Origin: Spiroplasma litorale
GTDB taxonomy: Bacteria > Bacillota_I > Bacilli_A > Mycoplasmatales > Mycoplasmataceae
DNA: 64,000 nucleotides
Reading direction: 5' to 3'
NCBI RefSeq assembly: GCF_001267155.1
Contig: NZ_CP012357.1
Coordinates: 1,116,001 to 1,180,000 of the forward strand
Position numbers and translations under genes: made by a program. The notes beneath the pieces were generated by a model that saw only the letters and a list, made by a program, of their open reading frames with translations, was not told the origin of the DNA and made no database searches. This document shows positions 33,576 to 47,060 of this stretch, piece by piece (position 1 is the first letter of the stretch; each line of letters starts with the position of its first letter).

Positions 33576-33602
33576 GTTACACCCTTTATAAATCTTAAAA
33601 TA

Positions 33603-33608
33603 ATTATA
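33603..33608 (-). promoter_or_regulatory. -10 box of the DUF3137-like gene
   Basis: TATAAT on the minus strand, with TTTATT 17 bases upstream. The same sequence is conserved in the dead copy near 25837, which supports its role. Confidence 0.45.
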
Positions 33609-33637
33609 ATACTTTTAAAGTGAACAATAAACATATA

Positions 33638-33674
33638 TAAAAAACTTCATTTAAAAGTAAATGAAGTTTTTTAA
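33638..33674 (-). terminator. terminator of the small membrane-protein pair
   Basis: The arms AAAAACTTCATTTA and TAAATGAAGTTTTT with a four-base loop lie just past the stop at 33701 and before the DUF3137-like gene. The T runs on both sides would let it work in both directions. Confidence 0.8.
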
Positions 33675-33700
33675 TGTGTATTTAAATTATTGAAACAATT

Positions 33701-34045
33701 CTATTTTGCAATTTTTCCACAAAGCATTAATACACCACCAAGAGAAAATAAGACCACTGGAATAAAATATGCCATTCAACCAACAACTATACATAATAAG
33801 GAAAATATAGCACATACTATTTTAAAATTATTAGAATTTTTTACTAATGCAAGTGATCCAAAAATAATTACAAAGGTTGGTCCTATTAATAGCAATGCAC
33901 CAATAATAGTTATAATTACAGTACCTAAATTTGCAAATAATGTAACAGTAACAGTACCAATAAGAAATACAAATATGCCAATTACACAACAAATAGAAGC
34001 TCCAACAATTGAAGTAATAATTCCACCTTTTACTTTTTTGTCCAT
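33701..34045 (-). CDS. small four-helix membrane protein, paralogue a
   Basis: This 114-residue protein starts MDKKVKGGIITSIVGASICC and has about four membrane segments, ending LGGVLMLCGKIAK. One Trp (VGWMAYF) is TGA. It is a paralogue of the neighbouring 118-residue protein, with the same start pattern KGGIITS-VGA and the same end pattern GG-L-LCG. AAAGGTATG precedes the ATG. The two probably act together in the membrane; the function is unknown. Confidence 0.7.
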
Positions 34046-34104
34046 TTAAACATACCTTTCTATAATCTTATAAAAATAAAATTATATTAATAATATTTAT
34101 AAAT

Positions 34105-34461
34105 TTAATTATCCTTTTTAGTTGTTGTTTCTCCACAAAGTGTAAGTATTCCACCAACTAAGAATAAGGTTGAAGGAATAAAGAAAGCAAAACCTCCTAA
34201 AATTGTAAAGATTGTTGAAACAATTCCACACGTTAATCTATAACGATTTGTTTTTTTAATTAGAGATAATGAAGCTAATATTATAAATATAATCGGCCCA
34301 ATCATTAACAATGTTCCAATTAGTATTACCATACTTTCACCAATGCTAAATACTAGTCTATTATCATTTAAACCAACTATTAGTCCAACTAATCCAATTA
34401 TAAAACATACTCCTGCACCAACTAGAGAAGTAATGATGCCTCCTTTTGCTAATTTATTCAT
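34105..34461 (-). CDS. small four-helix membrane protein, paralogue b
   Basis: This 118-residue protein starts MNKLAKGGIITSLVGAGVCF, has about four membrane segments (10-32, 42-62, 64-80, 85-108), and ends GGILTLCGETTTKKDN. It shares its layout with the protein downstream, 59 bases away. AAAGGTTG precedes the ATG. The function is unknown. It has an eroded counterpart near 26285-26420. Confidence 0.7.
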   Translation of the reverse strand: MNKLAKGGIITSLVGAGVCFIIGLVGLIVGLNDNRLVFSIGESMVILIGTLLMIGPIIFIILASLSLIKKTNRYRLTCGIVSTIFTILGGFAFFIPSTLFLVGGILTLCGETTTKKDN

Positions 34462-34667
34462 TTTATCAACCTTTCCATTTTTTGTTTATTTTATAAAAAA
34501 TAAAGGAACATAAATATTTATATTTTTTATTTTTTTAATTGTCCCATATAAATGTTATCATTGCGTTTTGAAGAATCTTAAATATTGGTTTTTATAATAA
34601 ATTATGAAATAAATTTCATAATTTATTAATTTAAAAAAGTGTAATTTTATTTTTTAAATTAATTACA

Positions 34668-34698
34668 AAAAAACAAAAATACGTCATTTTTGTTTTTT
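34668..34698 (-). terminator. terminator after the 253-residue protein gene
   Basis: A 13-base perfect stem (AAAAAACAAAAAT / ATTTTTGTTTTTT) with the five-base loop ACGTC, between 34461 and 34734. Confidence 0.75.
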
Positions 34699-34733
34699 TA
34701 ATATTGTAATTTTAGTTTGAATACATTTAATAG

Positions 34734-35495
34734 TTATTTATATAAGTTTATGTTAGGTAACATATTATTAAATGTTGTTTGATTCATCAACCCTTCTTGT
34801 AATGGATATGTTAAAACAAGTTCTAGCAAGAAAACTAACAAGTAATAAGTTTCAATATAGTCCATAAAAATTTGAACTCTTGACTGACTCATGTCATCAT
34901 CAACAACATTAATTATTTTGTTATTTAGTTGTTTATAGTTTTCGATAAATGATAGCATATTTTCTATTAACATCGAAAAAGCAAGCATTGAATCTTGTTC
35001 AACCACTTTAGTTAATCATAAGTTAAAGTTTTTAAAAATTTCCTGTTTATCATTTTCTAATTTTAATTCATTGTATTTAAAACATAGTTCACTAAATTTA
35101 ATACCCAAAGCTTGGACTGCTGTTGTAATTAAAATATCTATCCCTTTTTTTGTTTTTATTATTTTTGTTTCTAATTCTTCTTTTTTTAAATTAGTATTTA
35201 TTGACATTAAAACAACTATTGAATTTTTAATAATTGATAATATGTGATTTACAATTATAATTTCATCTTGATTATCACTAATAGGCTTTCATTCTTTTAT
35301 TGAAGCATTAACACATTCACCAAACTTTTCTAATTCTTCTAAACTATTTAAAGTAGATACTTCTTCAAAAAAGGCAGTTACTGTTTTTGGAACTTTAAAA
35401 CTATCTCTAATATTTTGTTTTATGTTTTGATAGATTTCATTTACTCTTGTAATTATAATTTTTTCATAATTTAATGGTTTAATATTGTCTTGCAT
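34734..35495 (-). CDS. unknown helical protein
   Basis: This 253-residue protein has no signal peptide or membrane segment and looks all-helical (MQDNIKPLNYEKIIITRVNE ... NTTFNNMLPNINLYK). The C-terminal half contains a hydrophobic helix near residue 225 (YYLLVFLLELVLTYPLQ). Two Trp codons are TGA. No family is recognised. It follows a similar-sized unknown gene (35553-36188) with a 57-base gap, and the pair ends in a good terminator, so they probably form one transcript. Confidence 0.65.
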
Positions 35496-35552
35496 AGTAT
35501 TCTCATTTCTAATAAATATATTATATTTTATAAATATAAATTATTTACCATT

Positions 35553-36188
35553 TTATTCTATAAATGTAACTTTATTTAAGTTTTTAAATAGTTTTCTTCT
35601 GATATTTTTTAATAATTTAAAATTTATATAATAATATAAATCTAAATTCTTTTCATTACCTAACAAATTATCTAGTTTAAAAGTTAACATATCATCATTT
35701 AATTTATCATGATCATAATTAATTTCTTGTAACATATTATATCAAGACTTTATTCATAGTGGGTCTTCTATGTTTACGTTGACTAGTTTTTCATCATTTA
35801 GCTCACCATAATATTCCACTATTCAATTACATAGTTTTTTTATATTAATTGTTAAAGTTTTTAAATCCTTATCTAATCTTTTAGCTTCTTGCAAATCTAA
35901 TAAAGAGAGATTATTATGAGAAGGTATAAATATAACTCCATGTTCCCCTGCAAAAAAACTATTTGTATCAAATATAGACTGGTTAAATAATAATGTATGA
36001 AGAACTTCAAGTAAGTATAAATACTTATTGAACCTTAGTTTATAACTTTCTTTTTCAATTATTGTTAATTTGTATTTACTTTTTATTTTTATGTTTTCTT
36101 TTGTAAACTTGTTGTAACAAAATACTTTATCTAAATAAACAAAATACTTAAAAACATCTTGTCATTTAATTTTGTTGTATAATTCCAT
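35553..36188 (-). CDS. unknown cytoplasmic protein
   Basis: This 211-residue protein starts MELYNKIKWQDVFKYFVYLD, without signal peptide or membrane segment. AGGAAAAT lies directly before the ATG. It is helical, with Leu- and Lys-rich heptad-like stretches and several TGA Trp codons (CNWIVEYYGE, PLWIKSWYN). It is the first gene of a two-gene unit with 34734-35495. No family is recognised. Confidence 0.65.
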
Positions 36189-36497
36189 ATTTTCCTATCT
36201 ATAATGTTTATGTTAAATATTTCATAAACATTTTTTTATGTTTATAATTTTTATTTATACAAAGTTTAATTCCTAATTTTTTATGTTTTTTTTATATTTT
36301 ATAAATATATAGTTTATAAAATAATAAGCTTTGCTATCAATTAATATTGCAATTCTCATACTTATTATAAAAAATATTTGCACTATTTACTACACCAATT
36401 AAAATAAAATTTATTAATGGTTTTTATTTTATATAATAAATCCTTTTATACATTTAATAATGAATATATTATAATTATTTTAAAAGGGGTGTTTATA
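36189..36497. promoter_or_regulatory. divergent intergenic region
   Basis: 309 bases between two divergent genes. TATAAT at 36470-36475 lies 22 bases before the ATG at 36498 and is a good -10 box for the rightward gene. Nothing clear is seen for the leftward gene. Confidence 0.4.
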
Positions 36498-37628
36498 ATG
36501 TGAGGAGAAAGTAATACAAGAAACTTTGTAGATTGAGCAGATTATTGTCAAAGTAATTCTTTGAAAAATAGATCTATAAATTCTACTGGTGGATATGATT
36601 ACAAGTCTAATATAAATTCAGATGTTACACGCAAAGCAATGATAGATGTTTTAAGTCTTATAAAAAATAATAAAAGTCTTAGTGTTCAACATTTTTATAA
36701 CACTGCACCACCAATATATGTTGCTAATCCAACAACTAAATATTTGTTGCTTCAACTTTATTATCAAGATTGTATTAAATTAAAAGGTGAAGTTGATAAT
36801 TCAACTTTTAAAGAAAAAAACTATACTATGGTTTTTTCAAAAAACCTAAGTACTAGTCAACCTCAACCAATTAGAAACAACTATGAAAAACAAAATTCTA
36901 ACATTGAAAGTATGATTGACAACAATTGAGTTGCAACTGGTAGAAAATTAGAGTTTGACAAAAAAGAAAGAGAAGTTAAAAGAGAGTACAATATTAATTT
37001 AAAAAATAATAACTCAAAAACAACTACTAGACCTGCTGTTAAACCAGTTATACAAAGTCAAAAACAACCAATTTTAGAAGAAACAAAACAGGTTGTTCCT
37101 GCAAGTGTTTTTGAAAAACCAGATATAAAAGTAGAAGAACCAGCACCAAGCTTTAATTATTTCAGTCTTCCAAAACCTGAAGTTAAAGAAGATATTAAAA
37201 TAAGTGAAGTAACACTAAACTTAACAGAATTACCAAAACAAAGAGAAAAAGAAGTTATTGTTGATAATAAAATATTTGCTGGTTTAAATTCATACGAATT
37301 ATATTTTATTCATAATTTTTTAAGAGATTCTATTAATAGAGGAATAGACTCATCAAGTGAAAATGTTAAATTAAGTAAGATTGTAGTTACGAGAGCAGAA
37401 ATGGCATATTTAAAAGAAGGAAATGGTGTAAATATTGCATCAAAAATAGCAGTTATATTTTTCAGTTTTCTAATTATAGGTTTATTTTTTATAGGACTAG
37501 CCTTTAAAAATAAACAAAAAGCAAATGCAAAAAAAGACTATTTTAAACAGATAAAAGATTTTTCATATAAAAAAATAAATGAAGATCTTAATTTAAAATA
37601 TCCAAATATAATTAAAAAAATATATTAA
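36498..37628 (+). CDS. Pro-rich protein with C-terminal membrane anchor
   Basis: This 376-residue protein starts MWGESNTRNFVDWADYCQSN, with two TGA Trp codons in the first fifteen. The N-terminal part (to about 120) is globular, then comes a Pro/Lys/Glu-rich disordered stretch (170-250, for example QKQPILEETKQVVPASVFEK). A further region runs to 300, and one membrane segment near 303-325 (IASKIAVIFFSFLIIGLFFI) is followed by a short Lys-rich tail. The layout suggests a protein that reaches away from the membrane. AAAAGGGGTG precedes the start. No family is recognised. Confidence 0.7.
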
Positions 37629-37634
37629 TTAATA

Positions 37635-37662
37635 AAAAAACGCTCTGAAGAGCGTTTTATTT
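37635..37662. terminator. bidirectional terminator
   Basis: ACGCTCT / AGAGCGT with a two-base loop, with A and T runs on both sides, between the convergent genes ending at 37628 and 37662. Confidence 0.85.
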
Positions 37663-37856
37663 TATAAAGACTGTTTTTTTCTTGTACTTTTAAGTATTTT
37701 CATTTCGTTTTTAATACTTTTTAAGTCATGTTTCCCATTTTTAAATTCTAATTTTGCTTGTTTAATTGTTTCTTTACATTTTTTTAAGTTATTTTCAATA
37801 TTAGCTTTTTTTTCATCAATCTTAGCTTTTCTCTCTTTAAATTCGTCTTTTGTCAT
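37662..37856 (-). CDS. small coiled-coil protein
   Basis: This 64-residue, highly charged helical protein starts MTKDEFKERKAKIDEKKANI. GGAG seven bases before this ATG decides the start over the ATG 24 codons upstream. Heptad-like Leu/Ile spacing suggests a coiled coil. It ends at the shared terminator. No family is recognised. Confidence 0.6.
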   Translation of the reverse strand: MTKDEFKERKAKIDEKKANIENNLKKCKETIKQAKLEFKNGKHDLKSIKNEMKILKSTRKKQSL

Positions 37857-37964
37857 ATGTTTACTCCAATCTAATTTAATTATAAAAAAATTAAAAGTTG
37901 AAACTTTTAACCTCTTTAACAATAGCACAATATTATTTTACCATATCTTTATTACATATTGAAA

Positions 37965-40900
37965 TTAATGGTTTCTTTTTTTATTATACTGATATTTTTT
38001 AAATAATATACTTGGGTCTTTTTTTGTATCATAACTTGATTTTTCAGCAAGTTCTTTATTTAGATTATCAAGTTTATTTAATATAACATTAAATTCTTCT
38101 TTAAATTCTTCTTTGTTTGATGTTTGATTTGTTAATCTTTCAAGAATTAATTCTATATTGTTAATTCTATTTTCTATATTATCCATTTTAAATCCATTTT
38201 GTTCATTATTACTTAATGGTATATTATTATCTCCATCTAGATTTAAAATATTTTTTAAGTCTGCTTCTAAAGTTAAGTTTTCAACTTCGTTATCATAATC
38301 TATTGAAATATTTTTTTTATATTCATTACTTATATCTTTATTAGAACTAATAGAATTTAAATTTGCATTAATATTTTTTTCATTAACGTTATAATCATTA
38401 AAAATTGTGTCGATATTATTAAATGGCAATGGTGTTTTAATTGTGTTTTGACTAGCAAAGTTATTGTTGTTGTTAAATATTTCAGAAACCACTTTATTAT
38501 TTTCTTTGCTTGCTTCAAGTCTAGTTTGAGGTCTAACAAAACTGTTTGTAACAGTTTCAACATTTAAATTATTTTCTTCAACTAATTTAGTGTTATCTGA
38601 ATGTAATTTTTCTTCTTGATTAAAATTTTTATAAGCATCTGTATTTTTTAAATTAAAATCTTGCATTATATTTTTTGGAGAAGATATTGTAGATACACTA
38701 ACATTATTTAAATTATCTAACCCCATATTAATAGCTCTTGCCATTTTTTCTCTAACAAATTTTTCTCCCAATGCATTAACTGATGGCGAGTTTGTATCAA
38801 GTTTTGTTTCAGGTCTTACAAAAGTATTTGATTGATTTTCTTCAAGTCTAGTTTGAGGTCTAATGAATGTATTTGATCTGTTTTCTTCAAGTCTAGTTTG
38901 AGGTCTAATGAATGTATTTGAAATATTTTCAACTTTTTGTTCTTTTGTTTCTTTTTGTAACTTTTCTTCTTGATTAAATTTATCATAATTTGAAGATTGA
39001 TTTAAATTAAAATCATTAAAAATGTTTTTTGTATCGATTGAATCATTAGACAATGATTCTTGTAAAAGATCATGTGTCATATTAATAGCTCTTGCCATTT
39101 TTTCTCTAACAAATTTTTCTCCCAATGCATTAACTGATGGTGAGTTTGTATCAAGTTTTGTTTCAGGTCTTACAAAAGTATTTGATCTGTTTTCTTCAAG
39201 TCTAGTTTGAGGTCTTACAAAAGTTGTTTCAATATTTTCAACTTTTTGTTCTTTTGTTTCTTTTTGTAATTTTTCTTCTTGATTAAATTTATCATAATTT
39301 GAAGATTGATTTAAATTAAAATCATTAAAAATGTTTTTTGTATCGATTGAATCATTAGACAATGATTCTTGTAAAAGATCATGTGTCATATTAATAGCTC
39401 TTGCCATTTTTTCTCTAACAAATTTTTCTCCCAATGCATTAACTGATGGTGAGTTTGTATCAAGTTTTGTTTCAGGTCTTACAAAAGTATTTGATTGATT
39501 TTCTTCAAGTCTAGTTTGAGGTCTAACAAAAGTTGTTTCAATATTTTCAACTTTTTGTTCTTTTGTTTCTTTTTGTAATTTTTCTTCTTGATTAAATTTA
39601 TCATAATTTGAAGATTGATTTAAATTAAAATCATTAAAAATGTTTTTTGTATCGATTGACTCATTAGATTCAGACTCAGTAAGTTTTTCAACATCCTCAT
39701 TAATAGCTCTTGCCATTTTTTCTCTAACAAATTTTTCTCCCAATGCATTAACTGATGGTGAGTTTGTATCAAGTTTTGTTTCAGGTCTAACAAAAGTATT
39801 TGCATTATTTGAATCTACATTTTCATCTTTATTATAATCATCTTTGATTGATGTTAATATTCCATGTTGATCAAAATCGATTTCATCTAAAATATCATTT
39901 TTAAAATTATCATCGTCGTTAACTTTTAATTCTGATAAATCCATATTAATAGCTCTTGCCATTTTTTCTTTTATAAATTCATCACCTAAGCTTTGATCAA
40001 ATCTTCCATTTGGATTGAATTCAGGATAAACACTTTCAAATTCGTTAATTTCTTGTGTAGTAAAAGTATCTATATTTAATTGTTCTTCAATTGTTTTGGT
40101 ATTTTCATCATATTCTTTGTAGGCATCTTCTAAAGTGTTTTCAACTTCAATATTTTCAATGCTTTCAAATGTTGATGGATTTTTAATAACTTCATTTATA
40201 AAAGAATCTTGGACTAAATATTCAATGTAATATTGATCTGATATTGATAATTTTTTTGCAAGTCCATTAATTTTTTTAACTTTAAAATTAAAGTTTTTAA
40301 TTAATTTATTAAGAACGTCTTCTTCGGTAGTGTTTTTAGAGTTAAGTATCTGCTCTCTTAAGCTAACTAGAGAGTCTCTTTGTTTTTTTCATCTCTCATG
40401 TTTAGCTCTTAATTTTATATCTAATTTCATATCTGTGTTTGGCAACGCGTCTTTATCAATTTTTTTTATTCGCTCAACTTTGTTTTTTGCGAGTTTTGAC
40501 TTTTGTTTTTTTAAAGTCACGTTGCCATTTTGCTTTCCCTCTTTAGCTACCTCTCTTTCAAATTTTCGTTCTTCTTTGTTTATTGAAATAAGGTTTCGTT
40601 CTTCTGCATAATTATTTAATGCGTCATTGTCAAATAAGACAAATTCAAGCATTATTAATCCTAATACTAATGTTCCTGCAACTATTAACAATATTGCTTG
40701 GCTTAATAACATAAATACAACTATTAATACTAATAAATAACCTTTAATAAGTGGTTTTGATATTTTTTGTTTTTTCTTAAGCCTAACTAATTCAATAATT
40801 GAAATAATTATTAGACTTATTGCAATCACCATAAGTACTGCTATTGCAATAAAAGCACCTATTTCTTTGCCTGACATATTTTTTAAGTTAACCATAAATT

Positions 40901-41078
40901 TGCTATCATCCCCAACCACACTAGAGTATGGGTGGCCTGATAATATGTCATAAATTTTCATTAACACTGAAACTTTTGCAATTAATGTCAAAATTAATGA
41001 AAGTGTCAGAAATGTAATCAATGCTAATGAAGAAATTATAACAATAGACCAAGCACTTATTATAAATACTGAAAACAT
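37965..41078 (-). CDS. very large membrane protein with tandem repeats
   Basis: This 1037-residue protein begins with about four membrane segments (residues 8-40, 75-102, 112-135, 136-152), then a Lys-rich linker and a helical domain to about 350. Five copies of a motif ending in VREKMARAIN follow, starting at about residues 373, 455, 558, 661 and 779; the two central units are almost identical over 103 residues. Between them stand copies of FVRPQTRLEEN and KNIFNDFNLNQSSNYDKFNQ. The C-terminal part (850-1037) is Asn-rich with a coiled-coil end. AGGAGG precedes the ATG. It lies 10 bases after the 696-residue gene, in one operon. Cell shape, motility or attachment is possible but unproven. Confidence 0.8.
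38744..39962 (-). repeat. tandem repeats inside the 1037-residue gene
   Basis: Five DNA repeats carry the segment for TKLDTNSPSVNALGEKFV and MARAIN. Spacings are 246, 309, 309 and 354 bases. The two 309-base units are nearly identical and would allow slippage or recombination to change repeat number. Confidence 0.85.
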
Positions 41079-41087
41079 ATATACCTC

Positions 41088-43178
<2,091 letters not shown>

Positions 43179-43206
43179 AGCGCGCACCCCCTTATTTACT
43201 AAGTTA

Positions 43207-43212
43207 ATTATA
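43207..43212 (-). promoter_or_regulatory. extended -10 promoter of the large-protein operon
   Basis: TGGTATAAT on the minus strand, 28 bases before the ATG at 43178, with only a weak -35 match. Confidence 0.55.
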
Positions 43213-43269
43213 CCACAATTTTTGCTGAAAAGTTTAATAAACTCTTGTATTTAGTATTGTTGTTTGCTA

Positions 43270-44553
43270 TTATATATTGTTAATTTTATTGCTCTTTTTA
43301 AAGTTTTTAAGTAATTTGGTTCCAATAATTATGTATGAAGTAATAAATAAACCAAATGTAATGATCGCATGAGATACATATTTAATTCCATACAAGAAGA
43401 AATCTTTAACTGAACCATCTTCATTTAAAAATGAGTCTCCTAAAATATTAGATAAATAACTATTCGAGCTTACCATTTTACTATAATCATTTTCTTTTCA
43501 GTAATTGTATATTTCATTTAATTTATGCATAGAATAGGTGTTTATACTAATTAATAAAATTACTTCAATGAATAAAATTATGAATTGAATTAATAAAAAC
43601 CTGTAATTAATTTCCTCTTTTTTTATGTATATAACACTTATGACACTCATTGTTGCAATCATAAATCCTGATATAACTATTGGAAGACTTTTAATTGCAA
43701 ATTGCGAGCTACTTTGAAAAGCAGTAGTTTTATTTAGCAATTGTAAACCATTAAAAGTTCAATTCAACATTGAGTTTAATGATGTATCGTGAAGAGAAAT
43801 CGATATTACGTATATAAAATGTGGTATAAAAACAGCAATCGCTGATAATAATATTCATAATGAAATATTTTTTTTATTATTAAGAGATAAATTAGATAAA
43901 ATATTTGATATCTTTTCTTGTTCAAAATTTTTTTTAGTATATTCTTTATTAATTTTTTTATGTTCAAGTGAATTACTTAAAAAAGAGAAATAAATTATTG
44001 AAATGATAACCTTAACTAGACACAACCATCATGTCATTGTGTCTGAAGTCCATCCAAATATAATATTATTTTTATAATTTGTTTTAAAAACATCTACTAA
44101 ATCTTTTAATTCTTTATTTTTTATGTCTAAATCTGAGTTACTTAAATAAGAATACATTTGATGAAATCTTGAATAATTATATTCAGATATTGAGTTTATA
44201 ATAAATGAAATTACTATTATTGATGCTAAGGCAAATATAATGATGTGTTTGTATTTCTTAGATATCTTACGATTTAAGATTTTTCTCATAAATATTATAA
44301 ATATAACTGCCACAAAAGAAACAGCTGTACTTACTCATGCAGCAAGCAATATTAAAAGATGTGAAGGTAAAAAATAATCTTCAAAATATGATTCAAGCAC
44401 TTGATAATGTTTTCCATACTCTGAAAAGGATTCATTTAGATACATTATTGCAATAAACAAAAATTGTGGTATTAATAGCAATGAAAAAACAAAAGCCATT
44501 TTAAATACCGTACTTTTTTTAATTTTATTACATGTTTCAAAATTTTCTTTCAT
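43270..44553 (-). CDS. polytopic membrane protein, unknown
   Basis: This 427-residue protein has about nine membrane segments, arranged as pairs separated by soluble loops. One loop holds residues 125-160 (SEYNYSRFHQMYSYLSNSDL), another is Lys-rich (EHKKINKEYTKKNFEQEKIS). Six Trp are TGA. Its ATG lies one base after the prmC stop, so it is translated with prmC. It is not part of the usual prfA-prmC neighbourhood in Firmicutes. No family is recognised. Confidence 0.7.
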
Positions 44554-44554
44554 T

Positions 44555-45367
44555 TTAGTCCTTTTTTAAAATAAAATATCTTCAATTATTCGATAGGTCT
44601 TTTTTAAATTCTATATTATATTTTACTCTTTTTATCTCAAATATTTTTTCTAGCTTTTCTTTTTGGTTATATCCGAATTCTGAATATATTATTAGGTTTT
44701 GATTTAATGAATAAAGTTTATCAATATTTTTTAATAAACTTTTATAAAAATATAGCCCGTCATTTTTTGCAAACAATGCAATTTTAGGTTCATATTTTTT
44801 TACTTTATTATCAATTGTTTTATCTTTTTTATCAATATACGGAGGATTTATTATCAATATATCGGGATTTATATTATTTTTAAATAAAAATTTCAAAAAG
44901 TTAGTTTTGTATAATTTAATGCTTAAATCATACTTGCTAATATTATTTTTAGCTATTTTTAGTGCTTTTTTTGAAATATCTGCGAGATAAACTTTACAAT
45001 CTTTTTGCTCTAAGGCAATTGAAATGCCAATACAACCTGAGCCACAACAAAGATCAACTATAGTTTTATTTTTTAAATTATTTTTTAAAACTTCTTCAAC
45101 CAGTAGTTCGGTTTCTTTTCTTGGTATTAAAACATTTTTATTTACAAAAAACTTATTTTTATAAAAATATTTATATCCTAATATATGTTCAAGCATATAA
45201 CCTTTGTTAAGTTTTTTTACTATGTTTTCAATTAATAAAATTTGACTATCTGTGAGTTTGTCATCATCAAAAAAAACATCTTTTTTCAAGACGTGTTTTA
45301 GTATATTCTTTATTAATTGACTATCAATATTTTTTAATATTGAGTTTTTTATATCTTTAATTATCAT
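44555..45367 (-). CDS. prmC: peptide chain release factor N5-glutamine methyltransferase
   Basis: This 270-residue enzyme methylates the Gln of the GGQ motif in release factors using S-adenosylmethionine. The SAM-binding stretch [16 protein letters not shown] (residues about 112-127) and the catalytic NPPY (NPPYIDKK) are both present, and the N-terminal helical domain is complete. The start MIIKDIKNS overlaps the last 11 bases of prfA. The C-terminus runs past a TGA Trp ([12 protein letters not shown]). The gene is coupled to its substrate gene prfA. Confidence 0.95.
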
Positions 45368-46448
45368 TTTCGATTTGTTCTGCAATCATTTCTTTTTGAT
45401 GATTTTTTATTAAACCGTCAATTATTTCATCGAGATTACCTTCCATTACATAATCTAATTTTCCTAAAGTTAAATTTATTCTATGATCAGTTACTCTGTT
45501 TTGTGGATAATTATAGGTTCTTATTTTTTCGCTTCTTGCGCCTGTTCCAACAGCATTTTTTCTTTGATTTGCTTCTTGTTCTTGTTTTTTTTCTAACTCA
45601 GCTTCATAAACACGTGCTCTTAACATTGTCATAGCTTTATCTTTATTATCATGTTGACTTCTACCGTCTTGAGATGACGCAACAATTCCAGTAGGTAAGT
45701 GCGTTATTCTAACAGCTGAGTCAGTAGTGTTAACATGTTGTCCACCTGCACCCGAAGATCTGTATGTATCTATTCTTAAATCTGTTTGTTTTATATCTAT
45801 TTCTAAATCTGATATCTCAGGTAAAACAGCTACTGTTGCAGTTGATGTTTGAATTCTTCCTTTAGATTCTGTTTTTGGAACTCTTTGAACTCTGTGACTT
45901 CCTGACTCAAATTTCATTTTAGAATAAACATTATTACCTTTTACCATAAAAGATATTTGGCTAAACCCACCCGCAGTAGATTCACTTTCTTCTAAAATAT
46001 CTATTTTTCAATTATTTTTTTCAGCATATCTTGTATAAAGTCTGAATAAGTCCCCTGCAAAAATATTTGCTTCATCTCCACCTGCTGCACCCCTAATTTC
46101 AAAAACAACATTTTTGTCATCATTAGGATCTTTTGGCAAGAGTAATAATTCAATTTCTTTTTCTACAACTTCTAACTTCTCTTCTAGTTCTAATATTTCA
46201 ACTTTTGCAAGTTGTTTTAATTCTTGGTCTTTTTCATTTTTTAAAATATAATTTGCTTCATCAAAATTATTTTTTAGCACTTTATACTCTTGATACTTAC
46301 TATACATTTCTTCAAGGGCTGACCTTTCTTTATTAAGTTCGGTCATAAGTTTTATATCCCTCATTGTTTCATCAGATTGAAGTTTTTCATCAATTATCTC
46401 TACTCTTTTTTGAATTACATTAAGTGCTTCAATTGTTTTTGCATTCAT
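45357..46448 (-). CDS. prfA: peptide chain release factor 1
   Basis: This 363-residue factor ends translation at UAA and UAG. It has the GGQ motif (residues 235-237, [10 protein letters not shown]), the stop-codon recognition region near 190-200 ([13 protein letters not shown]), and the GAAGGDEA block of the PCRF domain. One Trp at residue 147 is TGA, as expected if UGA is a sense codon and RF2 is absent. It sits between tdk and prmC, the order also found in Firmicutes. Confidence 0.97.
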
Positions 46449-46457
46449 ATTTATCTC

Positions 46458-47060
46458 CTATTTTGGCTCTTCAAAGCAATGTCTACACCTTGATTCATAC
46501 TTTTCATTTGCAGCAATATCAATTAGAGGACTGTCTGCTTTAGCAGGTTTTCCCTTTACTATTCTTTGTGTTCTTGTGCCATTTCCGCCACATTTATGAC
46601 ATATTGAAGTAAGCTTGTCGACATATTCAGCACTGACCAAAAGCTTGTCGACATTTTTAAATGGATTATTTTTAAAATCTTTATCCAATCCACTTGCTAC
46701 AACAATTATTTGATTACTAGCAAATTGTTCAAGCAAATCAACTATACCTTCATCTAAAAATTGTACTTCATCAATTCCAACAACATCAATTTTTTTAATT
46801 TTATCATTTTCTTCAAATATTTTTTTTACTTCATCGCTGTTGTTTACTGGTATTGCATCTATATTCATTCTTGAATGAGAATATATTTCTTTTTCACTAT
46901 ATCTATTATCAATCGCAGGTTTAAAAACAATAATATTTTGATCTGCGTATTGATACCTTCTTAGCCTTTTAATAAATTCTTCTGTCTTACCAGCAAACAT
47001 ACAACCTGTTATTAACTCTATTCAACCTTTTTTATTTTTTAAATTTAAGATATAGCTCAT
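46458..47060 (-). CDS. tdk: thymidine kinase
   Basis: This 200-residue enzyme phosphorylates thymidine for salvage. The P-loop reads GCMFAGKTEE (residues 19-28), Walker B is VVGIDEVQF, and the zinc site is formed by ICHKCGG and SRCRHC near the C-terminus. The lasso-type segment RTQRIVKG is present. TGA encodes the Trp near residue 13, so the start at 47060 lies above it. Its ATG follows the stop of the DHH phosphoesterase gene directly. The length fits type II thymidine kinases. Confidence 0.95.

Noticed and set aside
33690-34049. A 119-codon plus-strand frame opposite a small membrane protein.
   Set aside because: It mirrors the minus-strand gene that has a paralogue, ribosome-binding site and terminator.
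38700-39980. Regularly spaced repeats that might look like a CRISPR array.
   Set aside because: The repeats are in one coding frame, unit lengths are 246-354 bases, and the segments between are also repeated coding sequence.
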